Positions 51,854 to 60,724 of a DNA stretch of 64,000 nt are shown here, in pieces. The position numbers and the translations under genes were made by a program. The DNA is taken from NCBI RefSeq assembly GCF_000019185.1, contig NC_010334.1, positions 992,001 to 1,056,000 of the forward strand, given 5' to 3'. The DNA is from Shewanella halifaxensis HAW-EB4. Its GTDB lineage: Bacteria; Pseudomonadota; Gammaproteobacteria; Enterobacterales; Shewanellaceae. Position 1 is the first letter of the stretch, and each line of letters starts with the position of its first letter. Under the pieces are notes generated by a model that saw nothing but the letters and a program-made list of their open reading frames with translations, ran no database searches and was not told the origin of the DNA.

Positions 51854-51922
51854 ATTTAACCCATTAGGTAATTTTTACTATGGCCAGAAGGTGTTATTCA
51901 TAACAGTATAAATATCATTCAT
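51854..51922. promoter_or_regulatory. Divergent promoter of the LuxR/FAD/ThDP cassette
   Basis: A 69-bp AT-rich region between divergent start codons. It contains TTATTCATAAC and ATCATTCATATG, direct-repeat-like TCAT words that could form regulator sites. No promoter boxes stand out. Confidence 0.4.
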
Positions 51923-53572
51923 ATGCTAACAGCTGGTAATGGAATGAGACAAGCTGAGAATCATCAATGCGATACCGTCATCGCCGGAGCTGGCGTTGCT
52001 GGTCTAGTCACCGCGCTTGAATTACTCAAGCATGGGCAGACGGTCTATCTTGTCGACCGTGATACGGCAGAGAGGATCGGTGGCCTCGCCCGCTGGGCTT
52101 TTGGGGGGATGGCCTTGTGCGGAACTCGGCAGCAGAGGCGGATGAAGATCCCCGATGACTCGGCTCTTCTGCTTCGGGATTGGCATAGTTTTGCCGATTT
52201 TGCCAAAGAGGATCTCTGGCCTAAGGCTTGGGCAAAAGAGTATGCCGAACATAATAATGAAAAGGTCTATCAGTGGCTAACTCGCTTAGGTCTCAAGTTT
52301 CTGCCTGCAGTCAACTGGGTGGAGCGAGGGCTGTTCGTTCCAGGTAATTCAGTGCCTCGCTACCATGTGCTGTGGGGAACGGGTAAGACGCTAGTCGAGA
52401 CCGTAATGGCTAAGTTGACCCCCTATGTCAGAACGGGAAAGCTTAATATTCTTCATCGTCACAAGGTTGTGCGCCCTACTACCGATAGGGGAACCGTCAT
52501 CGGCGTCGAAGTTAAAAATGAACAGAGTCAGGCTGTGTTTTTGATCAATGCTGCTCATGTTGTCATTGCCTGTGGTGGCATCAATGGCAGCAGCGAAAGG
52601 GTAAAGCAGAATTGGAAGCTCCCCTGTGAGCAGGTGGCCGAGGCACCATTTAATGGCGCTAATCCTATTTCAGATGGCCAGCTTCATGACGAGATAGAGG
52701 CCCAAGGCGGCAAGGTGACTCACATCGATAAGATGTGGAACTATGCGGCTGGAATCGCCCACCCTCAGGCAGAGTTTGAGGGGCATGGTTTAAGCTTGAT
52801 CCCCTGTAAATCGGCCCTTTGGCTCGATCACCTTGGAAAGCGGATCGGTCCACAACCTCTGGTTACCGGGTTTGACACCAACTATCTGTGTCAGCAGCTT
52901 GCGGGGCTGAGTAAGCCTTGGACCTGGCAGGTACTGAATTGGGACGTAGCCGCAAAAGAGCTGGCGGTGTCAGGCTCAGAGCATAACCCCTCTATTAGAG
53001 ATAAAAAAATATTCAGCTTTTTGAAAGAGATATTTTTCGGTAATCATAGGTTAGTGGAAGAGTTAGTACAGCAATCTGCAGATGTACTCTGCGCCGATAC
53101 ACTCGACGAACTGACGGATAAGATGAACGCTCTGGCTAAGAAAAACTATATTAATGGTGCCGATTTAGCGCAAGAGATCGCGCTGTACGATCGGCGAGCG
53201 GCCGATGTAAGGTTGCATAATGATGAGCAGCTAAGACGTATTAATCATACCAGACAATGGAAACCCGATAGGTTACGAACCCGTAAGCCCGGACCAATAT
53301 TATCGTCTGGAATGGCAAAGAGAGATAAGCTGATTGCCATCAGACTCAAGCTGATCAGTCGAAAGAGCCTAGGCGGACTGCAAACTAACTTATCTAGCCA
53401 AGTATTGGATGTGCAGGGTAAACCTATTGGCGGCTTATATTGTGTTGGTGAGGCGGCGGGTTTTGGTGGTGGCGGCGCCAACGGTGCTCGCTCTTTGGAG
53501 GGGACATTTTTATCCGCTTGTATCTTAACTGCCCGCAATGCGGCGACTGCTATTGTTGGCAGTCATAGCTAG
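51923..53572 (+). CDS. FAD-binding dehydrogenase (KstD/fumarate-reductase-like)
   Basis: A 549-residue flavoprotein. It has an N-terminal dinucleotide motif (DTVIAGAGVAGLVTALELL), the substrate-region start GGLARWAFGGMALCGT, a mid-protein HVVIACGGINGSSERV block and the C-terminal FAD motif GLYCVGEAAGFGGGGANGARSLEGTFL. This matches FAD-binding dehydrogenases related to 3-ketosteroid delta-1-dehydrogenase and fumarate reductase flavoprotein. The substrate is unknown. There is no Tat or Sec signal. It is followed by the ThDP enzyme gene 44 bp downstream. Alternative start: ATG 51944. Confidence 0.87.
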   Translation: MLTAGNGMRQAENHQCDTVIAGAGVAGLVTALELLKHGQTVYLVDRDTAERIGGLARWAFGGMALCGTRQQRRMKIPDDSALLLRDWHSFADFAKEDLWPKAWAKEYAEHNNEKVYQWLTRLGLKFLPAVNWVERGLFVPGNSVPRYHVLWGTGKTLVETVMAKLTPYVRTGKLNILHRHKVVRPTTDRGTVIGVEVKNEQSQAVFLINAAHVVIACGGINGSSERVKQNWKLPCEQVAEAPFNGANPISDGQLHDEIEAQGGKVTHIDKMWNYAAGIAHPQAEFEGHGLSLIPCKSALWLDHLGKRIGPQPLVTGFDTNYLCQQLAGLSKPWTWQVLNWDVAAKELAVSGSEHNPSIRDKKIFSFLKEIFFGNHRLVEELVQQSADVLCADTLDELTDKMNALAKKNYINGADLAQEIALYDRRAADVRLHNDEQLRRINHTRQWKPDRLRTRKPGPILSSGMAKRDKLIAIRLKLISRKSLGGLQTNLSSQVLDVQGKPIGGLYCVGEAAGFGGGGANGARSLEGTFLSACILTARNAATAIVGSHS

Positions 53573-53616
53573 CCATAAATAACGAAAAATAAAAAAAGAA
53601 ATCTAAGGAGAGCACA

Positions 53617-55347
53617 TTGAAAAGGACTGCAGCTTGGCTGACACGTTACGCCCTAGAGCAACTGAATATTAAGCATACCTTCGGCATTCCCGGTGTGCAT
53701 AACACTGAAATTTATGATGAGTTGGCTCAGTCGGATAGCATCGAACCCATATTGGTGACCCATGAGGGGCATGGTGCCTTTATGGCCGATGCCGTCACCA
53801 GAAGTAGTGATAGCATGGGAACCTTACTTATTGTTCCTGCCGCTGGAGCCACCCACGCGGCCAGCGGCATTGCAGAAGCGTCGTTAGATGGCATTGCTAT
53901 GCTAGTCATAAGTGGCGGCGTGAGAACCGATTCGAAATTTTCCTATCAACTTCATGATATGGATCAGCACAAAATGCTCGAAGCGATCACCAAAAAAACC
54001 TTCAAAGTCACTCGACATCAAGATGTGGTCGCTACACTTTTTGAGGCGTACGATCTTGCCAATGATGGCGAACCCGGCCCTGTTTTTGTCGAGATCCCGG
54101 TGAATCTTCAGCTCGACAGGGGCGAGATCTCAGACTTACCTATGTATAAAGCGCCGATAAAGTCATTGGCTCATGCAATCGATGCTCAATTAGCACAAGC
54201 GGTAGCGTTATTAGCGAATGCTAAAAGCCCCGCCATATTTGTGGGCTGGGGCGGCGTCGAGGCGAGTGATTGCACCGAACAGATCGCCGATTTACTTCAC
54301 TCTCCTGTTGCGACAACACTGCAGGGGCTCAGTGCCTTCTCAGCAAAGCATCCGCTTCATACCGGAATGGGATTTGGCCCCGCGGCAGTGCCCGCTGCGA
54401 CCAATGCCTTTAAAGAGTGTGATTGTCTGCTTGCCATCGGCACCCGTTTTGCTGAGATAGCAACAGGAAGCTTTGGGGTGATCGTGCCGGAAAACCTAAT
54501 CCACATCGATATTAACCCGAACGTGTTTAATGCCAATTACCCTGCTAAAGTCGCCATAGAGGGAGATGCTGGCGCTGTTTTAGCCGCGCTATTGCAGATG
54601 CTCCAACAAACAAAGATCAGAGATAAAGATGCCAAAGCCATTAAACAGGCCATCAAGCGCGATAAGCAGAGTTATATTGATGAGTGGCTAGCTCACGACA
54701 GTGGTGACAGAGTTAATCCTGCCGTTTTCTTTCAACATCTTAGGCGGTCACTCGATGACGATGCCTTAGTGATCGCCGATGACGGAAATCATACCTTTTT
54801 AACCGCGGAGCTGATGCCCTGTTATCGGGCGAAACACTTTTTTAGCCCTACAGATTTTAACTGCATGGGCTATGCGATCCCGGCGGTTATCGGTGCTAAG
54901 CTTGCCAACCCTGAGAAACAGGTGGTTGGCATCATCGGTGACGGAGCATTTATGATGACTCAATCCGAGCTGTTTAGTGCCTCCTCTCTTGGTATTGGCG
55001 CTATCTTTACCATCTTTAACGATGGTGAGCTTGCTCAGATCTCGCAGGCGCAAAAAGTGCCTTACAATGCCGCAACCTGTACTGTCCTTCCCGAGTTTAA
55101 ATTTAAGGCGTTAGTCGAGGCGACTGGTTGTCGCTACATTCGGCTACAGAACAATGACGAGGTGGCTGAACAGATATCCAAGGCCGTACTCTTAAGCGAG
55201 CAAGGAATACCTGTGGTGCTGGATGTCAATATCGATTACAGCAAGAAGACCCGCTTTACCAAAGGGATCATCTCAACCAATCTAAAGCGAATGAATTTGC
55301 CGACCAAAGTCAGGATGATCAGCAGGGCACTTTGGCGAAGAATTTAA
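53617..55347 (+). CDS. ThDP-dependent enzyme, acetolactate-synthase-like
   Basis: A 576-residue thiamine-diphosphate enzyme of the decarboxylase/acetolactate synthase superfamily. The N-terminal Pyr domain has the catalytic glutamate in VTHEGHGAFMADA. The middle domain has IFVGWGGVEA. The C-terminal PP domain has IGDGAFMMTQSELFSA followed by TIFNDGELAQI, the ThDP/Mg motif. The start codon is TTG with AAGGAG at ideal spacing. With the upstream FAD dehydrogenase and divergent LuxR regulator it forms a catabolic unit, perhaps cleaving a 2-oxo acid or diketone. The exact reaction cannot be set from sequence. Confidence 0.88.
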   Translation: MKRTAAWLTRYALEQLNIKHTFGIPGVHNTEIYDELAQSDSIEPILVTHEGHGAFMADAVTRSSDSMGTLLIVPAAGATHAASGIAEASLDGIAMLVISGGVRTDSKFSYQLHDMDQHKMLEAITKKTFKVTRHQDVVATLFEAYDLANDGEPGPVFVEIPVNLQLDRGEISDLPMYKAPIKSLAHAIDAQLAQAVALLANAKSPAIFVGWGGVEASDCTEQIADLLHSPVATTLQGLSAFSAKHPLHTGMGFGPAAVPAATNAFKECDCLLAIGTRFAEIATGSFGVIVPENLIHIDINPNVFNANYPAKVAIEGDAGAVLAALLQMLQQTKIRDKDAKAIKQAIKRDKQSYIDEWLAHDSGDRVNPAVFFQHLRRSLDDDALVIADDGNHTFLTAELMPCYRAKHFFSPTDFNCMGYAIPAVIGAKLANPEKQVVGIIGDGAFMMTQSELFSASSLGIGAIFTIFNDGELAQISQAQKVPYNAATCTVLPEFKFKALVEATGCRYIRLQNNDEVAEQISKAVLLSEQGIPVVLDVNIDYSKKTRFTKGIISTNLKRMNLPTKVRMISRALWRRI

Positions 55348-55387
55348 AGCCCCATCCATGGTAAATCGTCATAAGTGTTCCAGACAC

Positions 55388-55415
55388 AAAAAAACCGCCC
55401 TTGGGCGGTTTTTTT
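55388..55415. terminator. Bidirectional terminator
   Basis: AAAAAAACCGCCC-TT-GGGCGGTTTTTTT between the convergent ThDP enzyme and metK genes. Confidence 0.95.
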
Positions 55416-55455
55416 ATTAGCGCTGAATAAACAGCGCTGAGTTAATCAATGAAGA

Positions 55456-56610
55456 TTAAATACCAGCGTCAGCGCGTAGCACTTCAACTTTGTCTGTCGC
55501 TTCCCATGGGAACTCTTCACGACCGAAGTGACCGTATGCTGCAGTCGCTTGGTAGATTGGGCGAGCTAGGTTTAACATCTCTGTTAGACCGTATGGACGT
55601 AGGTCGAAGTGACGACGTACTAGGTCAATCAATAGCTCTTCGCCAACTTTAGCCGTGCCAAATGTTTCGATGCTGATTGACGTTGGCTCTGCCACACCAA
55701 TTGCGTAAGACACTTGGATCTCACAACGGTCAGCTAGACCGGCTGCAACGATGTTCTTAGCAACGTAACGTGCTGCGTATGCTGCACTACGGTCAACTTT
55801 TGATGGGTCTTTACCAGAGAAAGCACCACCACCGTGACGTGCCATACCGCCGTATGTGTCAACGATAATCTTACGACCCGTTAGACCACAATCGCCTACT
55901 GGGCCACCGATAACAAAACGGCCAGTTGGGTTGATGAAGTATTTAGTGTCTTTAGATAACCACTTAGCCGGTAATACTGGCTTGATGATGGTTTCCATTA
56001 CACCTTCAATCAGATCTGACTGGCTTACGCTGTCACAATGCTGAGTTGAAAGTACCACTGCGTCGATACCCGCAATGCTGCCATCTGGGTTATAAGCAAA
56101 AGTCACCTGACTCTTCGCATCTGGACGTAACCAAGGAAGTGTCTTGTCTTTACGAACTTCAGACTGACGCTTAACTAGCATGTGCGAATAAGTGATAGGC
56201 GCAGGCATTAGCGAGTCGGTTTCATTGTTGGCATAACCAAACATTAGACCTTGGTCACCAGCGCCTTGCTCTTTAGGGTCAGCACGATCAACACCTTGGT
56301 TGATGTCTGGAGACTGCTTACCGATAACATTTAGTATCGCACAAGAGTCAGCATCAAAACCCATATCTGAGTGAGTGTAGCCGATGTCACGTACAGTCTT
56401 ACGGGTGATCTCTTCGATATCAACCCAAGCAGAAGTGGTAACTTCGCCGCCAACCATAACCATGCCAGTTTTAACATAGGTTTCGCATGCTACTCGAGCT
56501 TTTGGATCTTGCTCCAAAATTGCGTCTAATACCGCATCAGAAATCTGATCGGCGATTTTATCTGGATGACCTTCTGAGACCGACTCAGAGGTGAACAAGT
56601 GCTTTGCCAT
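55456..56610 (-). CDS. metK: S-adenosylmethionine synthetase
   Basis: A 384-residue enzyme forming S-adenosylmethionine from ATP and methionine, the same length as E. coli MetK. Signature blocks are FTSESVSEGHPDKIADQISD at the N-terminus, GAGDQGLMFGYA, and GGGAFSGKDPSKVDRSAAY (P-loop and active-site lysines). Codon use is strongly biased, as in highly expressed genes. It is divergent from tkt across a 515-bp spacer. Confidence 0.98.
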   Translation of the reverse strand: MAKHLFTSESVSEGHPDKIADQISDAVLDAILEQDPKARVACETYVKTGMVMVGGEVTTSAWVDIEEITRKTVRDIGYTHSDMGFDADSCAILNVIGKQSPDINQGVDRADPKEQGAGDQGLMFGYANNETDSLMPAPITYSHMLVKRQSEVRKDKTLPWLRPDAKSQVTFAYNPDGSIAGIDAVVLSTQHCDSVSQSDLIEGVMETIIKPVLPAKWLSKDTKYFINPTGRFVIGGPVGDCGLTGRKIIVDTYGGMARHGGGAFSGKDPSKVDRSAAYAARYVAKNIVAAGLADRCEIQVSYAIGVAEPTSISIETFGTAKVGEELLIDLVRRHFDLRPYGLTEMLNLARPIYQATAAYGHFGREEFPWEATDKVEVLRADAGI

Positions 56611-57125
56611 GATGGAAAATCTCGTCGTTGAACAATTTGAATGTGTAGAAGTATCTACATCTAGACGGCTATTCTAGTGTAAATCTGAGCCGATGACACC
56701 CCTTTCACTAAATTTTGTGCAGTCACGCGCGCTATTTATTGAGTAGATGCATGGGTAATGAGTGTTATGGTTTAGATTAGCTATTTGTAAAATAAGGTTA
56801 TTATCAGGTTTTAAATAATGCTGTTTTCACTAGGGAATGATCAAAATTTACCATTTAAACGCTAGGTAATTGCCGCTACGAGATAAAAAAATAGACTTTA
56901 GGCGATAAAAGCAACTATTTGATGAGCTTAAGTTGCTTAACCTTTATTCAACTGCGTTAAAAGCGCTAATATTTTTCATTCAAGGTGAATTAAATTTGCG
57001 TCCTACTGCCTAGTAGGCGAAAATATGGCTCCAAAATTTGCTGTAGGGAAGGGAAAAGCAAATACAAACTTGTGGCCCTTTTCTTTATCTAAGCCTCAAT
57101 ACCTCAAAACGAAGCAGGAGAGAGC
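56611..57125. promoter_or_regulatory. metK-tkt divergent intergenic region
   Basis: 515 bp without a gene. It holds promoters for both directions. A small hairpin CCTACT-GCCT-AGTAGG (57002-57017) lies in the tkt leader, about 110 bp before its start. No SAM riboswitch or MetJ box array was recognised. Confidence 0.5.
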
Positions 57126-59117
57126 ATGTCATCTCGTAAAGAACTCGCAAACGCAATCCGCGCATTGACCATGGATGCTGTTCAAAAAGCCAATTCAGGT
57201 CACCCAGGTGCACCTATGGGGATGGCTGATATTGCTGAAGTGCTCTGGAACGATTTCCTAAAGCACAACCCAAACAACCCTGACTGGGTTGATCGTGACC
57301 GCTTTATCCTTTCTAACGGCCACGGCTCTATGCTTATCTACTCTTTGCTGCACCTAACAGGTTACGCATTACCTATCGAAGAGTTAAAAAACTTCCGCCA
57401 GCTTCACTCTAAAACACCTGGTCACCCAGAATACGGTTACACACCAGGTGTTGAAACGACAACAGGTCCGTTAGGTGCTGGTATCAGTAACGCTGTTGGT
57501 ATGGCGATTGCTGAAAAGACATTGGCTGCACAGTTTAACAAGCCAGGTCACGATATTGTTGATCACTTCACATACTGCTTCCTAGGCGATGGCTGTTTGA
57601 TGGAAGGTATCTCTCACGAAGCCTGTTCTCTAGCGGGTACCCTAGGTCTGGGTAAGCTAGTTGCGTTCTGGGATGACAACGGTATCTCTATCGACGGTCA
57701 CGTTGAAGGTTGGTTCACTGACGATACGCCTAAGCGTTTTGAATCTTACGGCTGGCATGTTATCGCTAACGTAGATGGTCACGACAGCGACGCTATTCGT
57801 GCGGCAATCGAAGCAGCTAAGTCTGTTACAGATAAGCCTACAATGATCTGCTGTAAAACCACGATCGGTTTTGGTTCGCCAAACAAGTCTGGTAGCCACG
57901 ACTGTCACGGTGCACCACTAGGTGATGCTGAGATTGCTGCTGCACGTGAATTCCTTGGCTGGAACCACGCTGCATTTGAAATCCCTGAAAATGTTTACGC
58001 GGGTTGGGATGCTAAAGAAACTGGCGCAGCGCGTGAGTCAAGCTGGAACGATAAGTTCGCAGCTTATGAAGTAGCATTCCCAGAACTAGCTGCTGAATAC
58101 AAGCGCCGTGTTATCACTGGCGAACTACCTGCTGAGTTTGAAGAGAAAGCACAAGCTTTCGTTCAAGAGTGCCAAGATAAAGCAGAAGGTATTGCTAGCC
58201 GTAAAGCATCACAAAATGCGATTGGTGCATTTGGTGCTATCCTACCAGAAATGCTAGGTGGCTCTGCAGATCTAGCCGGTTCTAACCTAACGCTTTGGTC
58301 TGGTTCTAAAGGTATTCAAGACGATCCTGCTGGTAACTACATCTATTACGGTGTACGTGAATTCGGCATGAGCGGTATCATGAACGGTGCATCACTGCAC
58401 GGTGGTTTCATCAACTACGGCGCAACTTTCATGATGTTTATGGAATACGCTCGTAACGCAGTACGTATGTCTGCACTGATGGGCATTCAGAACATCTTCG
58501 TTTATACCCATGACTCTATCGGTCAAGGTGAAGATGGTCCGACTCACCAGCCAGTTGAGCAACTTGCAAACCTTCGTATGACACCAAACATGACGGTATG
58601 GCGTCCATGTGATGCGGCTGAAACTGCCGTTTCTTGGAAGAATGCGATTGAACGTCGCAATGCGCCAACATCATTGATCTTTAGCCGTCAAAACCTACCT
58701 GCACAAGCACGTACTGCAGAGCAGTTAGCTAACGTGGTTAAAGGTGGTTATGTATTAAGTGATTGTGCTGGCACGCCAGACCTAATCCTTATCGCTACTG
58801 GCTCTGAAGTTCAGCTAGCCCTTGATTCTGCTGCAGCATTGACTGAGCAAGGTCAGAAGGTTCGCGTAGTATCTATGCCGTCAACTAACGAGTTCGACAA
58901 GCAAGATGCGGCTTATAAAGAGTCTGTACTGCCAAGCTGCGTGACTAAGCGTGTTGCAATCGAAGCGGCTCACGTCGATTTCTGGCACAAGTATGTTGGC
59001 TTTGGCGGCGCGGTTGTCGGTATGACAACCTTCGGTGAGTCTGCTCCTGGCGGCGACCTGCTGAAGTACTTTGGCTTTACAGTTGAAAACGTTGTAGCAA
59101 CCGTTAACGGTCTATAA
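57126..59117 (+). CDS. tkt: Transketolase
   Basis: A 663-residue ThDP enzyme of the pentose phosphate pathway. It has the N-terminal MDAVQKANSGHPGAPMGMAD, the ThDP motif GDGCLMEGISHEACSLAG with a downstream DDN, and TMICCKTTIGFGSPNKSGSH. In the second half it has THDSIGQGEDGPTHQPVEQL and FSRQNLP. Length matches E. coli TktA. AGGAGAG stands before the ATG. It lies upstream of epd, pgk and fba, consistent with a sugar-phosphate gene block. Confidence 0.98.
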   Translation: MSSRKELANAIRALTMDAVQKANSGHPGAPMGMADIAEVLWNDFLKHNPNNPDWVDRDRFILSNGHGSMLIYSLLHLTGYALPIEELKNFRQLHSKTPGHPEYGYTPGVETTTGPLGAGISNAVGMAIAEKTLAAQFNKPGHDIVDHFTYCFLGDGCLMEGISHEACSLAGTLGLGKLVAFWDDNGISIDGHVEGWFTDDTPKRFESYGWHVIANVDGHDSDAIRAAIEAAKSVTDKPTMICCKTTIGFGSPNKSGSHDCHGAPLGDAEIAAAREFLGWNHAAFEIPENVYAGWDAKETGAARESSWNDKFAAYEVAFPELAAEYKRRVITGELPAEFEEKAQAFVQECQDKAEGIASRKASQNAIGAFGAILPEMLGGSADLAGSNLTLWSGSKGIQDDPAGNYIYYGVREFGMSGIMNGASLHGGFINYGATFMMFMEYARNAVRMSALMGIQNIFVYTHDSIGQGEDGPTHQPVEQLANLRMTPNMTVWRPCDAAETAVSWKNAIERRNAPTSLIFSRQNLPAQARTAEQLANVVKGGYVLSDCAGTPDLILIATGSEVQLALDSAAALTEQGQKVRVVSMPSTNEFDKQDAAYKESVLPSCVTKRVAIEAAHVDFWHKYVGFGGAVVGMTTFGESAPGGDLLKYFGFTVENVVATVNGL

Positions 59118-59138
59118 TCAACAGCTGTGTTAAGGCTA

Positions 59139-59181
59139 TGATACAACGGCTTACCTAATGAGGTAGGCCGTTGTCGTATCA
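59139..59181 (+). terminator. Long hairpin after tkt
   Basis: A long imperfect stem (TGATACAACGGC against GCCGTTGTCGTATCA, plus inner ACCT/AGGT) has no T tract. It may mark the tkt mRNA 3' end or partially terminate before epd, 34 bases further on. Confidence 0.55.
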
Positions 59182-59214
59182 ATAAATGGGCTGTGAAAGG
59201 AATAGAAAGCTTAC

Positions 59215-60234
59215 ATGATTAGAGTCGCTATTAATGGCTACGGCCGTATTGGTCGATCAATTCTTCGTGCACTGTATGAGTCTGCAAAACGCGATCGCAT
59301 CCAGATTGTCGCGATTAACGAGTTGGCAAAACCAGAAGCGATGCTTCATTTGACTCAGTACGATACCACCCACGGCCGCTTCCACACTCAAGTTAAGCTA
59401 GATAATCAGCATATGATTATTGGTGATGATGCCATTAAACTGCTGCATGAACCTAACCCTGCCAACCTGCCTTGGAAAGAGCTGGATATCGATATCGTTT
59501 ATGAAGCTACAGGCGTAATTAACGATAGGCAAGAGTGCGAAGCACACCTTAAAGCTGGGGCTAAGCAGGTACTTATTAGTCATCCATCATCAAATGATGT
59601 CGATGCCACCATCGTCTATGGTGTGAACCAAGATTTATTAAGAGCCGAACATACCGTTGTGTCGAATGCCTCGTGCACCACCAACTGTATCGTGCCGGTG
59701 ATCGATGTGCTCGATAGACACTTCGAAGTTAAAAGTGGTGCCATCACCACGATCCACTCTGCGATGAACGATCAGCAGGTGATTGACGCATATCATGACG
59801 ACCTTCGTCGTACTCGCGCCGCAGGGCAGTCTATAATTCCTGTTGATACTAAGCTTGCCCGTGGTATTGAGCGCATTCTGCCGCATATGAAAAACAAATT
59901 TGAGGCAATCTCAGTTCGGGTGCCAACCATCAATGTTACTGCAATCGATCTTTCCGTGACGCTAAATAAGCGCGTCGATATCGAGTTGGTGAACCGGGTA
60001 CTTAAACAGGCAACCGAGGGCTCGTTCTCAGGTGTTGTCGGCTTTACCAATGAGCCGTTAGTATCGTGCGACTTTAACCACGACCCGCGCTCAAGCATTG
60101 TCGATGGCACCCAAACCCGAGTCAGCGATGGTCACTTGGTGAAACTCCTTTTATGGTGCGATAACGAGTGGGGCTTTGCTAACCGTATGTTAGACACTAG
60201 CTTAGAGATGATAAAGGCGAAAAGAAGCTCCTAG
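59215..60234 (+). CDS. epd: D-erythrose-4-phosphate dehydrogenase
   Basis: A 339-residue GAPDH-superfamily enzyme that makes 4-phosphoerythronate for pyridoxal phosphate synthesis. It has the NAD motif RVAINGYGRIGRSILRALYE, the catalytic Cys in SNASCTTNCIVPV and a C-terminal WCDNEWGFANRMLD. The epd-pgk-fba gene order is as in E. coli, which supports Epd over glycolytic GapA. It is separated from pgk by about 490 bp of repeats. Confidence 0.93.
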   Translation: MIRVAINGYGRIGRSILRALYESAKRDRIQIVAINELAKPEAMLHLTQYDTTHGRFHTQVKLDNQHMIIGDDAIKLLHEPNPANLPWKELDIDIVYEATGVINDRQECEAHLKAGAKQVLISHPSSNDVDATIVYGVNQDLLRAEHTVVSNASCTTNCIVPVIDVLDRHFEVKSGAITTIHSAMNDQQVIDAYHDDLRRTRAAGQSIIPVDTKLARGIERILPHMKNKFEAISVRVPTINVTAIDLSVTLNKRVDIELVNRVLKQATEGSFSGVVGFTNEPLVSCDFNHDPRSSIVDGTQTRVSDGHLVKLLLWCDNEWGFANRMLDTSLEMIKAKRSS

Positions 60235-60240
60235 TTTTTT

Positions 60241-60600
60241 GTAGGTCGGCATTTATGCCGTCGTTGATAGCTTCATTAATATTGTTAGTGATGCTGTTAT
60301 TGATAGCGTTGCTGTCGTTATTAATAGCGCAGTTGGTGATGGGCTAAAGCCCAACCTACATAATGTATATCCGGGTGAGGCTGACGATCGAATATGTAGG
60401 TCGGCATTTATGCCGTCGTTGATATCGTCATTGATATTGTTAGTGATGCCGTCTTTGAGAGCGTTGCTGTCGTTATTAATAGCGCAGTTGGTGATGGGCT
60501 AAAGCCCAACCTACGTAATGTATAGCGCAGTTGATGATGGGCTAAAGCCCAACCTACGTAATGTATAGCGCAGCTGGTGATGGGCTAAAGCCTAACCGAC
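60241..60600. repeat. Amplified MITE-like palindromic element
   Basis: Two 119-bp copies (60241-60359 and 60396-60514) begin GTAGGTCGGCATTTATGCC and end GGGCTAAAGCCCAACCTAC, so the ends are inverted (GTAGGT/ACCTAC) and each carries a small palindrome. Behind copy 2 the right end is repeated as two further 43-bp units (60515-60557 and 60558-60600). Related 67-bp versions lie at 6287-6353 and 6452-6518. No open reading frame. Confidence 0.9.
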
Positions 60601-60667
60601 ATAATAGAGCATGGTGTTGTGTCCCTGCTGTCTGTTAGCCCGATTGATTGAATTTTTAGCTCGACTT

Positions 60668-60705
60668 AAATTTTAACTTTAACTTTAACTTTAATTTTAA
60701 CTTAG
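60668..60705 (+). repeat. TTTAAC/TTTTAA short tandem repeat in the pgk leader
   Basis: Imperfect hexanucleotide copies of TTTAAC type form an A/T-rich tract ending just before the pgk ribosome site. Confidence 0.8.
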
Positions 60706-60724
60706 ATAGTAAGGAAGCATGAAA

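Noticed and set aside
56611..57125. SAM riboswitch or MetJ boxes upstream of metK
   Set aside because: No AGACGTCT-type repeats or riboswitch-like conserved core found by eye.
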